This document shows positions 8,446-17,716 of a stretch of 64,000 nt of DNA, piece after piece. The translations under genes were made by a program, and so were the position numbers. The notes beneath the pieces are model-generated. The model did no database searches. It saw nothing but the letters and a program-made list of their open reading frames with translations, and had not been told where the DNA came from. Source of the stretch: Nocardia sp. NRRL S-836 (GTDB lineage Bacteria; Actinomycetota; Actinomycetes; Mycobacteriales; Pseudonocardiaceae). The stretch covers positions 1 through 64,000 of the forward strand of contig NZ_LGDY01000126.1 of NCBI RefSeq assembly GCF_001279525.1, written 5' to 3'. Every line of letters begins with the position of its first letter. Positions within the stretch are counted from its first letter, which is position 1.

Positions 8446-8479
8446 TCAGCTCACGGCAGGCACGTGCCGGGACGCCGTC

Positions 8480-9241
8480 CTACCGGCGTGAGGCCTCCAC
8501 GGTGAGCCGCCAGCGCACGATCCCGTCGGCAGGCACGACCGCGACCCGGTCCTCCCGGTCGGTCCGCTCGAAGCTCGCGCCGACCATGGGCTCCACCCCG
8601 ACGCTGCGGTACGGCTCCGGTTCCGGCCAGCCCTTCAGGTTCCGCCACAACGCGATCGACACCGGCTGGTCAGCGCACTCGACCCGCAGGTCCAGCCGGT
8701 GCTCACCGTCCACGACGCCGATCCGGTCGTGGCGCAGCACCGCGCCCGTCGCCGTGCCGTCGTCCGGTCCCAGTGCGGCGAGCCCGGCGGGCCACTCGCC
8801 CAGCACCGGCGCGGGATCGGCGATCAGCACCTCGGCGCCGTCCGGTGCTTCCAGACGGGCGTCCTGACCGACTTCGAGCAACGCGTGTGCCGCCCACACG
8901 AACCGGTATCCGGCTTCCGCGGTCAGTTCGTAGTCCGCGACGACCGCGTCACCCTCGGAACCGATGCGCCGGCGTAACGCGAACTCCGGCGTCTCCACGA
9001 CCCACCAGCCGTCCACCTCGTGCCACGGCCGGCTCCACACGTCACCGTGGTCGGGCAGGCCGCGCAACGTCGGCACGCACTCCTCCAGGCCGCCCGCGTC
9101 CACCCACGCGTCGCCGGGCACCACGGTCGCACGGGCCGGATCCTCCCTGTGCCACAACCATTCGCGGTCCCCGGCGCGCAACGACGTCCAGCGCCCGCCG
9201 AGCGCGTGGTCCACCTCGACGTGCAACGACATCGCGGTCAC
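8480..9241 (-). CDS. aldose 1-epimerase/mutarotase-like protein
   Basis: About 253 aa, predicted cytoplasmic and beta-rich. GGRWTSLRAGDREWLW near the start and GGLEECVPTLRGLPDHGDVWSRPW (shown partly) around residue 55 resemble the galactose-mutarotase superfamily, where such His/Glu-containing segments line the sugar site. It is shorter than typical aldose 1-epimerases (about 300-340 aa), so a carbohydrate-binding or hexose-6-phosphate epimerase-like role is also possible. The GTG at 9241 has GGAGG 4 bases upstream; an ATG at 9232 is the alternative. A 19-bp perfect palindrome lies 24 bases upstream. Confidence 0.6.
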   Translation of the reverse strand: MTAMSLHVEVDHALGGRWTSLRAGDREWLWHREDPARATVVPGDAWVDAGGLEECVPTLRGLPDHGDVWSRPWHEVDGWWVVETPEFALRRRIGSEGDAVVADYELTAEAGYRFVWAAHALLEVGQDARLEAPDGAEVLIADPAPVLGEWPAGLAALGPDDGTATGAVLRHDRIGVVDGEHRLDLRVECADQPVSIALWRNLKGWPEPEPYRSVGVEPMVGASFERTDREDRVAVVPADGIVRWRLTVEASRR

Positions 9242-9264
9242 CGGTCCTCCCAAGATCGCAGCAA

Positions 9265-9283
9265 GGTTAATTACTAATTAACC
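9265..9283. promoter_or_regulatory. perfect AT-rich palindrome (candidate operator)
   Basis: GGTTAATTACTAATTAACC is a perfect 9-1-9 inverted repeat in otherwise GC-rich DNA, placed between the divergent mutarotase-like gene (-) and the glycosyltransferase operon (+). Its size and centre suit a dimeric MarR/TetR/HxlR-type repressor. The cognate regulator is not identifiable. Confidence 0.6.
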
Positions 9284-9380
9284 CTCCCACGGTGGGGTCC
9301 CAGGGCGCAACGGGGCGTGCTTCGTGCTGATGAGAGGCCGATATCATCGGGTCCTCCGAGTGAGTGCCTGCCTTCGACGG

Positions 9381-10547
9381 ATGGATCCGCACGTGCGTAT
9401 CGCCATTGCCTACGACTCCCTCTTTCCCTGGTCAAAGGGGGGTGGCGAGCGGCAGTACCGCCGGTTCGCGGAGGAGTTCGTCGCGGCCGGCCACGAGGTG
9501 ACCTACCTGACCCGGCTGCAGTGGGACGAGCCGCCGGTCGTCGAGGGCGTCGAGATCATCGCGGTGAGCACCGACCGCGAGCTGTACGACGCGAACGGCG
9601 TGCGCACGCTCGGACCGGCCCTCCGGTACGCGAAGGGCCTGGCGCAGCACCTGCGCGCGCACCGCGGCCGTTACGACGCGGTGCTGGTGGCCGCGCTGCC
9701 CACCACGAACGTCCTGGCCGTGCGAGCGGCGTTGCTCGGTACCAAGACCGCCCTGGGCGTGGACTGGCTGGAGGTCTGGCGCCCCAGCCAGTTCCGCGAG
9801 TACTCCGGGTTCGCGATCGGCACCGTGGCGAGCGTGCTGCAGTGGACCGCGGCCAAGCTCAGCCCGGTGGCGTCGTGCCACTCGCAGATGAACGGCCGCC
9901 GCCTCAAGCGCTCCGGCCTGCGCAGCGAGCCGGTCGTGAGCCCCGGCCTGATCGACCCGAAGGGCGACATCGAGCCGCAGCTGGCCGTGACCACCCCGCC
10001 GAACGTCGTCTACGTCGGCAGGCACATCCAGGACAAGCGGGTCGAGGCGCTGCCCGCCGCCATCGCGCACGCCCGCAAGCAGATCCCGGACCTGACCGCG
10101 ACCATCTTCGGCGAGGGCCCGTCACGCGCGGCCGTCGAGGCCGAGATCGACCGGCTCGGCCTGCGCGACGTCGTCCGCACGCCGGGGTTCGTGAGCCAGG
10201 AGGAGCTCGACCAGGGCATCCGCACCGCGGCGGTGCTGGTGAACCCGTCGCAGCGCGAGGGCTACGGCCTGGTCGTGGTCGAGGCCGCGGCCGTCGGCAC
10301 GCCGGTCGTGCTGGCCGACGCCGAGGACAACGCGTCGGTGGAGCTCGTCGAGAACGGGGTCAACGGCCAGGTCGCACCGTCGGCCGGTGCCGCCGACCTG
10401 GGCGAGGCGATCGTGTCCGTGGTGAGCGCGGGCGAGCCGCTGCGCAAGTCCACGCACGACTGGTACCTGCGCGTCAGCAAGACCAACACGATCCAGGCGG
10501 CCGCGCGGCAGGTCCTGGACCGCCTGGTGCAGGCCGCCACCCGATGA
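9381..10547 (+). CDS. glycosyltransferase family 4
   Basis: About 388 aa, GT-B fold. The N-terminus IAIAYDSLFPWSKGGGERQ has the Gly-rich acceptor-site loop of GT4 enzymes. The C-terminal half carries VVYVGRHIQDKRVEALP, ATIFGEGP and the nucleotide-sugar motif NPSQREGYGLVVVEAAAVGTPVV with the paired acidic residues (E-x7-E) of GT4. It probably transfers a sugar from an NDP-donor to a lipid-linked or polymer glycan at the inner membrane face. First gene of a three-gene operon with 4-base ATGA overlaps. The ATG at 9381 is chosen; the GTG at 9393 is equally possible, and no clear Shine-Dalgarno decides. Confidence 0.88.
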   Translation: MDPHVRIAIAYDSLFPWSKGGGERQYRRFAEEFVAAGHEVTYLTRLQWDEPPVVEGVEIIAVSTDRELYDANGVRTLGPALRYAKGLAQHLRAHRGRYDAVLVAALPTTNVLAVRAALLGTKTALGVDWLEVWRPSQFREYSGFAIGTVASVLQWTAAKLSPVASCHSQMNGRRLKRSGLRSEPVVSPGLIDPKGDIEPQLAVTTPPNVVYVGRHIQDKRVEALPAAIAHARKQIPDLTATIFGEGPSRAAVEAEIDRLGLRDVVRTPGFVSQEELDQGIRTAAVLVNPSQREGYGLVVVEAAAVGTPVVLADAEDNASVELVENGVNGQVAPSAGAADLGEAIVSVVSAGEPLRKSTHDWYLRVSKTNTIQAAARQVLDRLVQAATR

Positions 10548-11629
10548 GCGCCCCGTTGCGAGTCGCCGTCGACCTGGTCTTCTTCACCGGGAAGAAGGGC
10601 GGCACCGAGAGCTACGCCAAGCACCTGTTCGCGCACCTGGCCGGCCACGACGACCTGCGGTTCGTCGGCATCGGCAACCGCGAGCTGGCCGCGCACCCGC
10701 CCGCCTGGTTCCCCGGCGAGGTCGTGCCGCTGCCGGTGTCCGGCGAGAACCGCGCCGCGTGGGCGGTGGCGGAGATGCTGGCCGTCGGGCCACGTGCCCG
10801 CGGCATCAGGGCGGACGTGCTGCACTGCCCGTCGAACTTCGGCCCGGCCGTGCGCCTGCTGCCGACCGTGGTGACCGTGCACGACCTGCTCGCCGCCCGC
10901 CACCCCGAGTGGGTGCCCGGCGGCAGGGCCAAGGGCGTGCAGACGCTGCAGAAGGCCACCGCGCGCGCCGCGAACCGGATCATCACGATCAGCGAGGTCT
11001 CGGCGAACGACATCCGCGAGCTGCTGGGGCGCACCGAGGTCGACGTGATCCCGCTCGGCGTCGCGCCGGTCGACCCGCTGGAGCACCACGAGCGCCCGGC
11101 CAGGCCGTTCGTGCTGGCCAGCGGCAACCGGATGCCGCACAAGAACTTCGCACGGCTGGTCGAGGCGTGGACGCTGATCCCGCGGGCCGAGCGCCCGAAG
11201 CTCGTGATCACCGGCAGCCACGGCGACGACCCGCTGGTCCCGCTGGTCGAGCAGCTGGGCCTGCGCGACGACGTGGAGCTGCTCGGCTGGGTGACCGACG
11301 CCGAGCTCGAACGCCTCTACGACACCGCGAGCGCCTACGCGTTCCCGACGCTGTTCGAGGGCTTCGGCCTGCCGGTGCTGGAGGCCATGGCCCGCGGCTG
11401 CCCGGTGGCCGGCTCGGACATCCCGATCCTGCGCGAGGTGGGCGGCGACGCCATGCGGTACTTCGACCCGCACGACCCGGCGTCGATCGCCAGGACCGTG
11501 CGCGAGGTCGTCACCGACCCCGGCACCCTCGCCGACTCCGGCCGCAAGCGCGCCACGCTGTTCACCTGGCAGCGCACCGCCGACGCCACCGCGGACGTGT
11601 ACCGCCGGCTCGCGGAGTCCGGCCGATGA
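10544..11629 (+). CDS. glycosyltransferase family 4
   Basis: A 361-aa GT-B enzyme. VAVDLVFFTGKKGGTESYAK is the N-terminal Gly-rich loop; VVTVHDLLAARHPEW, FVLASGNRMPHKNFARLVEA and FPTLFEGFGLPVLEAMARG are typical of mannosyltransferase-like GT4 proteins, including the E-F-G-F-G-L-P-x-L-E core. Its ATG overlaps the previous gene's stop (ATGA) and its own stop overlaps the flippase start, so the three proteins are translationally coupled. It likely adds a further residue to the same glycan; donor and linkage are unknown. Confidence 0.9.
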   Translation: MSAPLRVAVDLVFFTGKKGGTESYAKHLFAHLAGHDDLRFVGIGNRELAAHPPAWFPGEVVPLPVSGENRAAWAVAEMLAVGPRARGIRADVLHCPSNFGPAVRLLPTVVTVHDLLAARHPEWVPGGRAKGVQTLQKATARAANRIITISEVSANDIRELLGRTEVDVIPLGVAPVDPLEHHERPARPFVLASGNRMPHKNFARLVEAWTLIPRAERPKLVITGSHGDDPLVPLVEQLGLRDDVELLGWVTDAELERLYDTASAYAFPTLFEGFGLPVLEAMARGCPVAGSDIPILREVGGDAMRYFDPHDPASIARTVREVVTDPGTLADSGRKRATLFTWQRTADATADVYRRLAESGR

Positions 11630-12903
11630 GCGACGGACGGCGCGCCGGGCTGCTCGTGCTGATCGCGAGCTTCGCCGGCCACGGCGGCAACTACCTGTTC
11701 TACGTGGTCGCCGCGCGGATGGTGACTCCCCCGGAGTTCGCCGCGATCTCCGCGTTGATCGCGTTCGGCACGATCATGTGGACGCCGGTCAACGGCGTGC
11801 AGCTCGCGATCACGCGCAACGTGGCCGTGCTGCGGACCTCCGGCACCCCCGGCGAGGTGTCCGCCTACCTGCGGCAGCAGGGCCGCCGCATGGGTCTGGC
11901 GGCACTGCTGGTCGCGGCGGCGATCGTCGCGCTGAGCCCGGTGCTGTCGGACCGGCTGAACATCGGCTCGGTGCAGGCGGTGGTGCTCGCCGGGCTGTGG
12001 ATCGGCACGACGTACCTGCTGCTGGCCATCACCGGTGTCGCGCAGGGCATGGAGAAGTTCGGCTATGTCGCGTTCTCGCTGGCCGGGCCGCTGGGCCTGC
12101 TGCGGCTGGTGCTGCTGCCGCTGTGCCTGCTCGCGGCGGGCATGACCGGCAGCATGTGGGCGATGATCATCGCCAGCCTGCTCGGCCTGGCGGTGCTGGC
12201 GCGGCCGCTGGTGGACGTCGTGAAGGTGGCACCGACGACGGCGCCGTCCTCGACGAACACGCTGTCCGCGATGGCCGGCCTGCTGGCGTTCTCGTCGCTG
12301 ACGAACGTGGACCTGCTGGTCGCCCAGGCGATGCTGGCCGAGGCCGACCGCGGGCTCTACGCGAGCGCGGTGCTGCTGGGCAAGGTGGCGCTGTTCGCCC
12401 CCGCCGCACTGGCGATGGTCCTGCTGCCGCGAGCGTCGGCGGCGCTGGAGCGGGGCGAGTCGGCCGACACGGCGGTGCTGAAGACGCACGCGCTGACCGC
12501 GGCCGCCGGTCTGGCCGTGGCGGGTGGCCTGTGGGCCATGCCGACGTGGGTGCTGAGCGTGACGTTCGGTCCCCAGTACGCCGCGTCCAAGCCGTTGCTG
12601 CCGCTGCTCGCGCTGGTCATGACGGGGGCGGCGGTGCTGTGGGTGCACCTGACGTTCTCGATCGCGCGCAAGAGCAAGCGGATGGTGACCGGGATGATCG
12701 GCATCGCCGTGACCCACTGGGGGCTGCTGGCGGTGCTGCACGACACCCCGCACCACGTCATCCTGGCCTCGGGCACCGCCGTCACCCTCGCGCTGCTGGG
12801 TGTGGAGCTCGGTTCCCGGTCGGGCATCGCCCGGCTGCTGCTGAGGTCTGCCCGGACCGGGGAGGAGAACCGGAGCTCAGATCAGAGCACCATGCCGACG
12901 TAG
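11626..12903 (+). CDS. Wzx/MOP-type polysaccharide flippase
   Basis: A 425-aa membrane protein with about 12 hydrophobic helices. The N-terminal LVLIASFAGHGGNYLFYVVAARMVTPPEFAAIS is the opening of polysaccharide-transport (Wzx/MATE-like) proteins, where the PPEF/PxEFG turn follows helix 1. It would move the lipid-linked product of the two upstream GT4 enzymes across the membrane. It starts by ATGA overlap with the second GT4. Its last 22 bases overlap the convergent methyltransferase gene. Confidence 0.85.
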   Translation: MSDGRRAGLLVLIASFAGHGGNYLFYVVAARMVTPPEFAAISALIAFGTIMWTPVNGVQLAITRNVAVLRTSGTPGEVSAYLRQQGRRMGLAALLVAAAIVALSPVLSDRLNIGSVQAVVLAGLWIGTTYLLLAITGVAQGMEKFGYVAFSLAGPLGLLRLVLLPLCLLAAGMTGSMWAMIIASLLGLAVLARPLVDVVKVAPTTAPSSTNTLSAMAGLLAFSSLTNVDLLVAQAMLAEADRGLYASAVLLGKVALFAPAALAMVLLPRASAALERGESADTAVLKTHALTAAAGLAVAGGLWAMPTWVLSVTFGPQYAASKPLLPLLALVMTGAAVLWVHLTFSIARKSKRMVTGMIGIAVTHWGLLAVLHDTPHHVILASGTAVTLALLGVELGSRSGIARLLLRSARTGEENRSSDQSTMPT

Positions 12904-13619
12904 AGGCCGTTCGCGCCCGTGTACGGGTGGCCGTACCGCTTGGTCAGCGCCTCGTCGGCGGTCGTCTCGCGCCACTCGTTGCGGCGGTTGTCGCGCACCA
13001 GGTAGCTCTCGGCCGGGAACTTGACCTCGCCGGTGCGCAGCCCCTCGTCGAGGGCGTCGTTGTGGCCGAGCGGGACGGTCACCAGCACGCGGCCGCCCGG
13101 CTTGGCGCAGGCGCGGACGTTCGCGACGGCCTTGAACACCTTCTCCGGCTCGCGCGGCGACTCGTCCCAGCCCACGTGCTCCAGGGTCGAGATGGCCACC
13201 ACCGAGTCGAACGGCTCCGCGGGGCGGTAGTCGATGATGTCGTCGTTCAGGACGCCCGGGATGACCTCGTACTTGTCCACCACGGTGTCGGCCTGGAAGC
13301 CGTAGTGCACGAGGACGTTGCCGACCTCGAGCACCCGCCCGCGCTTCTGCGACAGGAACCAGTGGGCGATCGCGACCTCGACGGTCCGCTCGTTGAGGAA
13401 CGCGTTGTTGTACCGCGCGAACCAGTACGGCAGGCGCTCGCCGTGGAAGTCGAACGTCTCGTTCTGCCGCATCGCCTTGGTCACGGGGAACGCCGCCTGC
13501 CCGGCAGCCACCGCGGCGACCCTGCCGACGGTCGTGCCCAGGCCCTTCTCCCGTACGGAGTCCTTCAGGGCGCTGATCGTCCGGTCGAGCTCGGTGCGCA
13601 GGACGTGGATGTTGGGCAC
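12882..13619 (-). CDS. class I SAM-dependent methyltransferase
   Basis: A 245-aa protein. RVLEVGNVLVHYG is motif I of a class I methyltransferase, VVAISTLEHVGWDE is the post-II/IV region, and GGRVLVTVPLGHND is motif VI-like. The ARYNNAFLNERTVEVAIAHWFL segment is shared with glycan-locus methyltransferases of this size. It probably methylates a sugar or glycan terminus. It starts at GTG with GGAGG 5 bases upstream. Encoded 64 bases after the GT2 gene on the same strand, so likely co-transcribed with it. Confidence 0.8.
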   Translation of the reverse strand: MPNIHVLRTELDRTISALKDSVREKGLGTTVGRVAAVAAGQAAFPVTKAMRQNETFDFHGERLPYWFARYNNAFLNERTVEVAIAHWFLSQKRGRVLEVGNVLVHYGFQADTVVDKYEVIPGVLNDDIIDYRPAEPFDSVVAISTLEHVGWDESPREPEKVFKAVANVRACAKPGGRVLVTVPLGHNDALDEGLRTGEVKFPAESYLVRDNRRNEWRETTADEALTKRYGHPYTGANGLYVGMVL

Positions 13620-13683
13620 GCATTCCTCCGTGGGGTGCCTTGGGTGGTGTGGCCGAGCAGGGGTGGGCCGAGCAGGAGTGCGA

Positions 13684-14883
13684 TCAGTCCTCGCCGATCC
13701 TGGTGAGGCTGAGCGTGAAGCTGACGCTGATCATCTGGAAGCCGGACACGATCGACACCATGCCGAGGATCGGGATGCGCATCGTCTCGACCACGTCCAG
13801 CGCGCCGAAGCCGGTCGCTCCCCAGGTGAGCACCGCCCCGACGAAACAACCGATGCCGAGCAGGATGAGCAGTGCGCCGATCCACACGCCGCGCTCCAGT
13901 GAAGCGCGCGCGATGCGCAGGATCAGCCGGCCGGTCGGGGGCGGCAGCAGCCCGAGGTGGGCGGCGTAGGAACGTGCCACCACCGCCAGGCCGACGCCCT
14001 GCAGGCCGAGGATGAACATCGTGGCGAAGGCCAGCATGGACTGCAGGCCGAAGCCGATGCCGCCGACCTCCGCCGGGCCGAACGACAGCCACAGCAGGCC
14101 GAGCAGACCGAGCGTGCCGAACACGGCCGACGGGTAGTACAGCAGCCAGCGCGGGCTGAACGCGAGCAGGAAGCGCAGGTGGCGCCAGCCGTCGCGCCAC
14201 GTGCGCAGGTGCGGTGCGCGGCTGCGGCCGTCGGGGCGCAGCGTGGTGGGCACCTCGACGATGCTGCGGTGGTTGAGCGCCGAGCGCACGACCATCTCGC
14301 TCGCGAACTCCATGCCCGACGTGCGCAGGCCCAGCTCCAGCATGCGGTCGCGGCGGAACGCGCGGATGCCGCAGTGGAAGTCGCCCACCGGGATGCGGAA
14401 GAACACCTTGCCGACCTTGGACAGCACCGGGTTGCCCAGGTAGCGGTGCAGGAACGGCATGGCGCCCGGCGCGATGCCGCCCTGGAAGCGGTTTCCCATG
14501 ACCAGGTCGGCGCCCTTGCGCAGCTCGACCAGGAAGCCCTCGATGTCGTCCAGGGCGTAGCTGTCGTCCGCGTCGGCCATCAGCACGTACTTGCCCCCGG
14601 CGGCCTCGATGCCGGCCATGAGCGCGGCGCCGTAGCCTCGGCGGGGCACGTCCACCACGCGGGCACCGTTGGCGCGGGCGATGTCCTGCGAGCCGTCCGT
14701 GGAGCCGTTGTCGGCCACGACGACCTCGCCCTTCACCCCCAGCCGCTCGATGGACTGCTTGGCCTTGCGGACACAGGTTTCGAGGGTCTCCGCCTCGTTG
14801 AGACAGGGCAGGACGATCGTCAGCTCGAGAACGTCGGCCTCCGTCTGAGACGAGTCCTGCGCGATCTGGTTCGACAAGGTCAT
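13684..14883 (-). CDS. membrane glycosyltransferase family 2 (DPM1/ArnC-like)
   Basis: A 399-aa protein. The N-terminal GT-A domain has LTIVLPCLNEAETLETCV, VVADNGSTDGSQ, and MADADDSYAL (DxD metal site). After about residue 230 there are four hydrophobic helices, as in GT2 enzymes that load polyprenyl phosphate with a sugar (dolichyl-phosphate-mannose synthase, ArnC). It probably makes a polyprenyl-P-sugar donor used on the outer face. It lies among glycan genes and is divergent from the DUF2142 gene. Confidence 0.88.
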   Translation of the reverse strand: MTLSNQIAQDSSQTEADVLELTIVLPCLNEAETLETCVRKAKQSIERLGVKGEVVVADNGSTDGSQDIARANGARVVDVPRRGYGAALMAGIEAAGGKYVLMADADDSYALDDIEGFLVELRKGADLVMGNRFQGGIAPGAMPFLHRYLGNPVLSKVGKVFFRIPVGDFHCGIRAFRRDRMLELGLRTSGMEFASEMVVRSALNHRSIVEVPTTLRPDGRSRAPHLRTWRDGWRHLRFLLAFSPRWLLYYPSAVFGTLGLLGLLWLSFGPAEVGGIGFGLQSMLAFATMFILGLQGVGLAVVARSYAAHLGLLPPPTGRLILRIARASLERGVWIGALLILLGIGCFVGAVLTWGATGFGALDVVETMRIPILGMVSIVSGFQMISVSFTLSLTRIGED

Positions 14884-15020
14884 AGTGCAGATGCTCCGTC
14901 AACGCGGGTGAGGTGGGACTCGCTTGTCATGGAGGAGGCGACCATAGCGGACCCCCGGCTTCCCCCTGATGACCGATCCGCCGCAGGCGACTCAGGCATC
15001 CCCCCATAAAATACGCGGCC

Positions 15021-16556
15021 ATGACGGAGCAACGTTCGGGAGTACGGCTCTGGCTGGTCGCCTTCCTGGGTTTCCTGCTTGTCAACGCAGGCTGGGCGTT
15101 CGCGGCACCGTACGACGGACCACCGGACGAAGAGCAGCACGTCCTGCGCGCGGCAGGGATCATGCAGGGCGACATCGTCCCCGATGGACGGACACAGCTC
15201 GTCCCCCAGAGCCTGGACAAGAACAACGCGGTCGGCCCGGACGGCTCGGTGGAGCACCGCAACTGCTTCCCGATGCACGTGACCGTCGCGGCCGACTGCG
15301 CCGAGGAGCCGGGTGGTGACACCTCGCTCACCGAGCGTTACGTGTCCGAGGCCCGGTTCAACCCGATCTACTACTCCCTGGTGGGCTGGCCGCTGGGCTT
15401 CTGGCCCGAGTGGAAGGGCATCATGGCCGCCCGGCTGCTCAACGGTGCCCTGATGGCCGCCATGCTGGCGTGCGCGGTGGTCGCCGCGGTGCGCTGGACC
15501 AGGTACAAGGCGGCGCTCGTGGGCGTGGTCGCCGCCGTGACGCCGATGACCGCGCACCTGGGTGGGGCGGTCAACCCGAACGGCGTGGAGATCACCGCGG
15601 GCCTGACGCTCGCGATCTCGCTCCTCGCGCTCCTGCACGAGAAACGCGACGACCTGAACAAACCGGCGCTGTGGCTGGCGGTGGTGTCGGGAGCCGTGCT
15701 CGTGACGCCCCGGTTCAGCGGGGTGATGTGGCTCTTCGTGATCCTCGGCGTGATGGTGCTGCCGGTGTCCTGGCAGCGCGTCAGGTTCCTGTTCCGGCAA
15801 CGGCTGGTCATGGTGGGTATCGGCGTGGTCGTGCTGGCGACGGTCCTGTCGGCGGCGTGGACGCTGTACACGAAGACCGCCGAGCTCACGGAGCGCAACC
15901 TCGGCTACGGCTTCAAGGACGTGCTCCGGTCCGCCTTCATGGACATGTGGCCGAACGTGGCCAACCAGATGGTCGGCGTGATGGGCTGGGCCGAGACGCT
16001 GATGCCGCGCCTGGTGTACGTGGTGTGGTTCGCGGCGCTCGGTTTCCTGGTGCTGGCGGCGCTGGTCGTCGGCAAGCGGGTCGACCGCTGGCGGATGGTG
16101 CTCTACTTCGTCGGCAGCTTCGTGCCGTACGCCGCCATGGAGATCATCCTGATCAACCAGACGAACTGGTTCAACCAGGGCCGGTACTTCCTGCCCGGTG
16201 CGGTCGGCATCCCGTTGCTGGCGGCGCACGTCATGGCGCACCGGCTGTTCACCCCGGACCACTTCCGGACGATGACGCGGCTGCTGGCGACGTTGCTGCT
16301 GCCGATCCACTTCGTGTGCCTGGCCTTCACCATGACCCGCTGGCAGTCCGGCACGGCCATCTTCAACCCGCTCAAGGGCAGCTGGCACCCGCCGTACGGA
16401 TCGGTGCTGCCGCTCGTGCTGGGCCTCGCGGGCGTGCTGGTGCTGTGGGCGATGTACTGGGCGGCCTCACGCCTGCCGAAGACGCCGCTGGCGGCCGAAC
16501 CGGGACAGCTCGACGACGCCGAGGACCGGGTGCCCGCGGTCGCCGGCCACCGGTGA
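15021..16556 (+). CDS. DUF2142 family membrane protein
   Basis: A 511-aa polytopic membrane protein with about 11 helices. The PYDGPPDEEQHVLRAAGIM segment just after helix 1 is the acidic signature of DUF2142 proteins and resembles the external DE loop of GT-C glycosyltransferases. This suggests a GT-C-like enzyme that uses a polyprenyl-P-sugar outside the cell, fitting the divergent GT2 donor synthase. Catalysis is not demonstrated for the family as far as I know. A strong bidirectional terminator follows. Confidence 0.8.
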   Translation: MTEQRSGVRLWLVAFLGFLLVNAGWAFAAPYDGPPDEEQHVLRAAGIMQGDIVPDGRTQLVPQSLDKNNAVGPDGSVEHRNCFPMHVTVAADCAEEPGGDTSLTERYVSEARFNPIYYSLVGWPLGFWPEWKGIMAARLLNGALMAAMLACAVVAAVRWTRYKAALVGVVAAVTPMTAHLGGAVNPNGVEITAGLTLAISLLALLHEKRDDLNKPALWLAVVSGAVLVTPRFSGVMWLFVILGVMVLPVSWQRVRFLFRQRLVMVGIGVVVLATVLSAAWTLYTKTAELTERNLGYGFKDVLRSAFMDMWPNVANQMVGVMGWAETLMPRLVYVVWFAALGFLVLAALVVGKRVDRWRMVLYFVGSFVPYAAMEIILINQTNWFNQGRYFLPGAVGIPLLAAHVMAHRLFTPDHFRTMTRLLATLLLPIHFVCLAFTMTRWQSGTAIFNPLKGSWHPPYGSVLPLVLGLAGVLVLWAMYWAASRLPKTPLAAEPGQLDDAEDRVPAVAGHR

Positions 16557-16584
16557 ACACCTGAGGAATTTACGAAGAAGTGAA

Positions 16585-16622
16585 AACGCTCGGCCGGAAG
16601 TTACCCGGCCGAGCGTTTTTTA
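16585..16622. terminator. bidirectional intrinsic terminator
   Basis: A perfect 13-bp stem (AACGCTCGGCCGG and its complement) with a short loop is followed by a run of T on the + strand and preceded by AAAA, giving T's on the - strand. It separates the convergent DUF2142 and methyltransferase genes. Confidence 0.85.
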
Positions 16623-16639
16623 CGTTCTGGTGAAGAAGC

Positions 16640-17716
16640 TCAGCCCTGGCGGGCCTGCTTCACCCAGTGCCCCGCGGCGCGCTTGAGGTTGCGGGCCGCC
16701 GACGTCAGGTCCGGCACCGGCATCGCGGACACCGGGTCACGCAGCCGGTCGTTCTCCCGGCGCAGCTCGTCCGCCTCGTGCGTGACGCGGTCCAGCTCGG
16801 CGCGCAGCCGGTCGATCTCGTAGCGCTGCGCGTTGATCGACTCGGCCAGCCGGTCGGCGTCGTCGGCGTGCGCGACCGCCTCGTACTGCATCTGCAGGAC
16901 CCGGGAGTAGAGCGCGATCCGGTTCGCCTCCAGCGTGGCGATCAGCTTGGAGTGCGTGTACGGCCGCAACCCCGCCATGATCTTGTCGGCGCCCGGCGCG
17001 GTCTTGCGCATCAGGATGCCGAACCCGAACACGGCGGGCACGACCTCCAGGTACCAGTCGTCCGCACCGGCCGCCTCGACCGCGTCCTCGACGGCGGTCA
17101 GCACGCCGTTGCGTTCGCCGCCGGCCTCGACCGCCCACGTGAACGCGCCGAGACCGACCAGGCCGGCCGGGGTCAGCTCGTCGTGGAAGACGGTGGGGCC
17201 CTGGTCGGACGACTCGTGCCGGTCGGACTCCGGCAGCGGGGACGGCTGGTAGTACATGTCGCGGCGCGCGCACGGCCACAGCAGGTCGTTGAACACGACC
17301 ACGGCGTTCGGTGCGTTCGCCGTGATCCAGGAGACCTCGGCGTTCACGACGGCGTAGTTGTGGTCGCCATCGATCACGTACAGGTCCGCGACCGGCAGCT
17401 CGGCCAGCACCTCCGGCGAGGCCCGCTCGACCAGGTGCAGCCGCGGGTGCTCGGCGAGCGCGGCGCGCAGCTCGTCGCTCGGGAACGGGTCGACGCAGTA
17501 CACCTCGTCCGCGCCCAGCTCCGTGTAGATGGAGCTGACCTGGCCGGACTCGACGCCGACCTCCACCACCTTCTTGATCTTCCGGTGGGCGAAGACGATC
17601 TCGAACTGCTCGCGCAGCACCGAGAGCGAGTGCAGCATCAACGGCAGTCCGCGCGCGGCGCGGATCGAGGCGTGCGGGTCCTCCCGGCTGCCGATGACGT
17701 CAACACCGTGGTTCAC
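16640..17716 (-). CDS. SAM-methyltransferase-like protein with C-terminal coiled coil
   Basis: A 358-aa protein. The N-terminal two-thirds holds a class I methyltransferase-like fold (KVVEVGVESGQVSSIYTELGADEVYCVDPF; VADLYVIDGDHNY; NAVVVFNDLLWP, shown partly), close to methyltransferases of cephalosporin-hydroxylase/CmcI type. A heptad-rich coiled coil follows at about residues 285-335 (IDRLRAELDRVTHEADELRR). It starts at GTG with GGGAGG 6 bases upstream and overlaps the upstream HAD gene by GTGA, so the two are coupled. It likely modifies a surface glycan. Confidence 0.75.
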   Translation of the reverse strand: MNHGVDVIGSREDPHASIRAARGLPLMLHSLSVLREQFEIVFAHRKIKKVVEVGVESGQVSSIYTELGADEVYCVDPFPSDELRAALAEHPRLHLVERASPEVLAELPVADLYVIDGDHNYAVVNAEVSWITANAPNAVVVFNDLLWPCARRDMYYQPSPLPESDRHESSDQGPTVFHDELTPAGLVGLGAFTWAVEAGGERNGVLTAVEDAVEAAGADDWYLEVVPAVFGFGILMRKTAPGADKIMAGLRPYTHSKLIATLEANRIALYSRVLQMQYEAVAHADDADRLAESINAQRYEIDRLRAELDRVTHEADELRRENDRLRDPVSAMPVPDLTSAARNLKRAAGHWVKQARQG

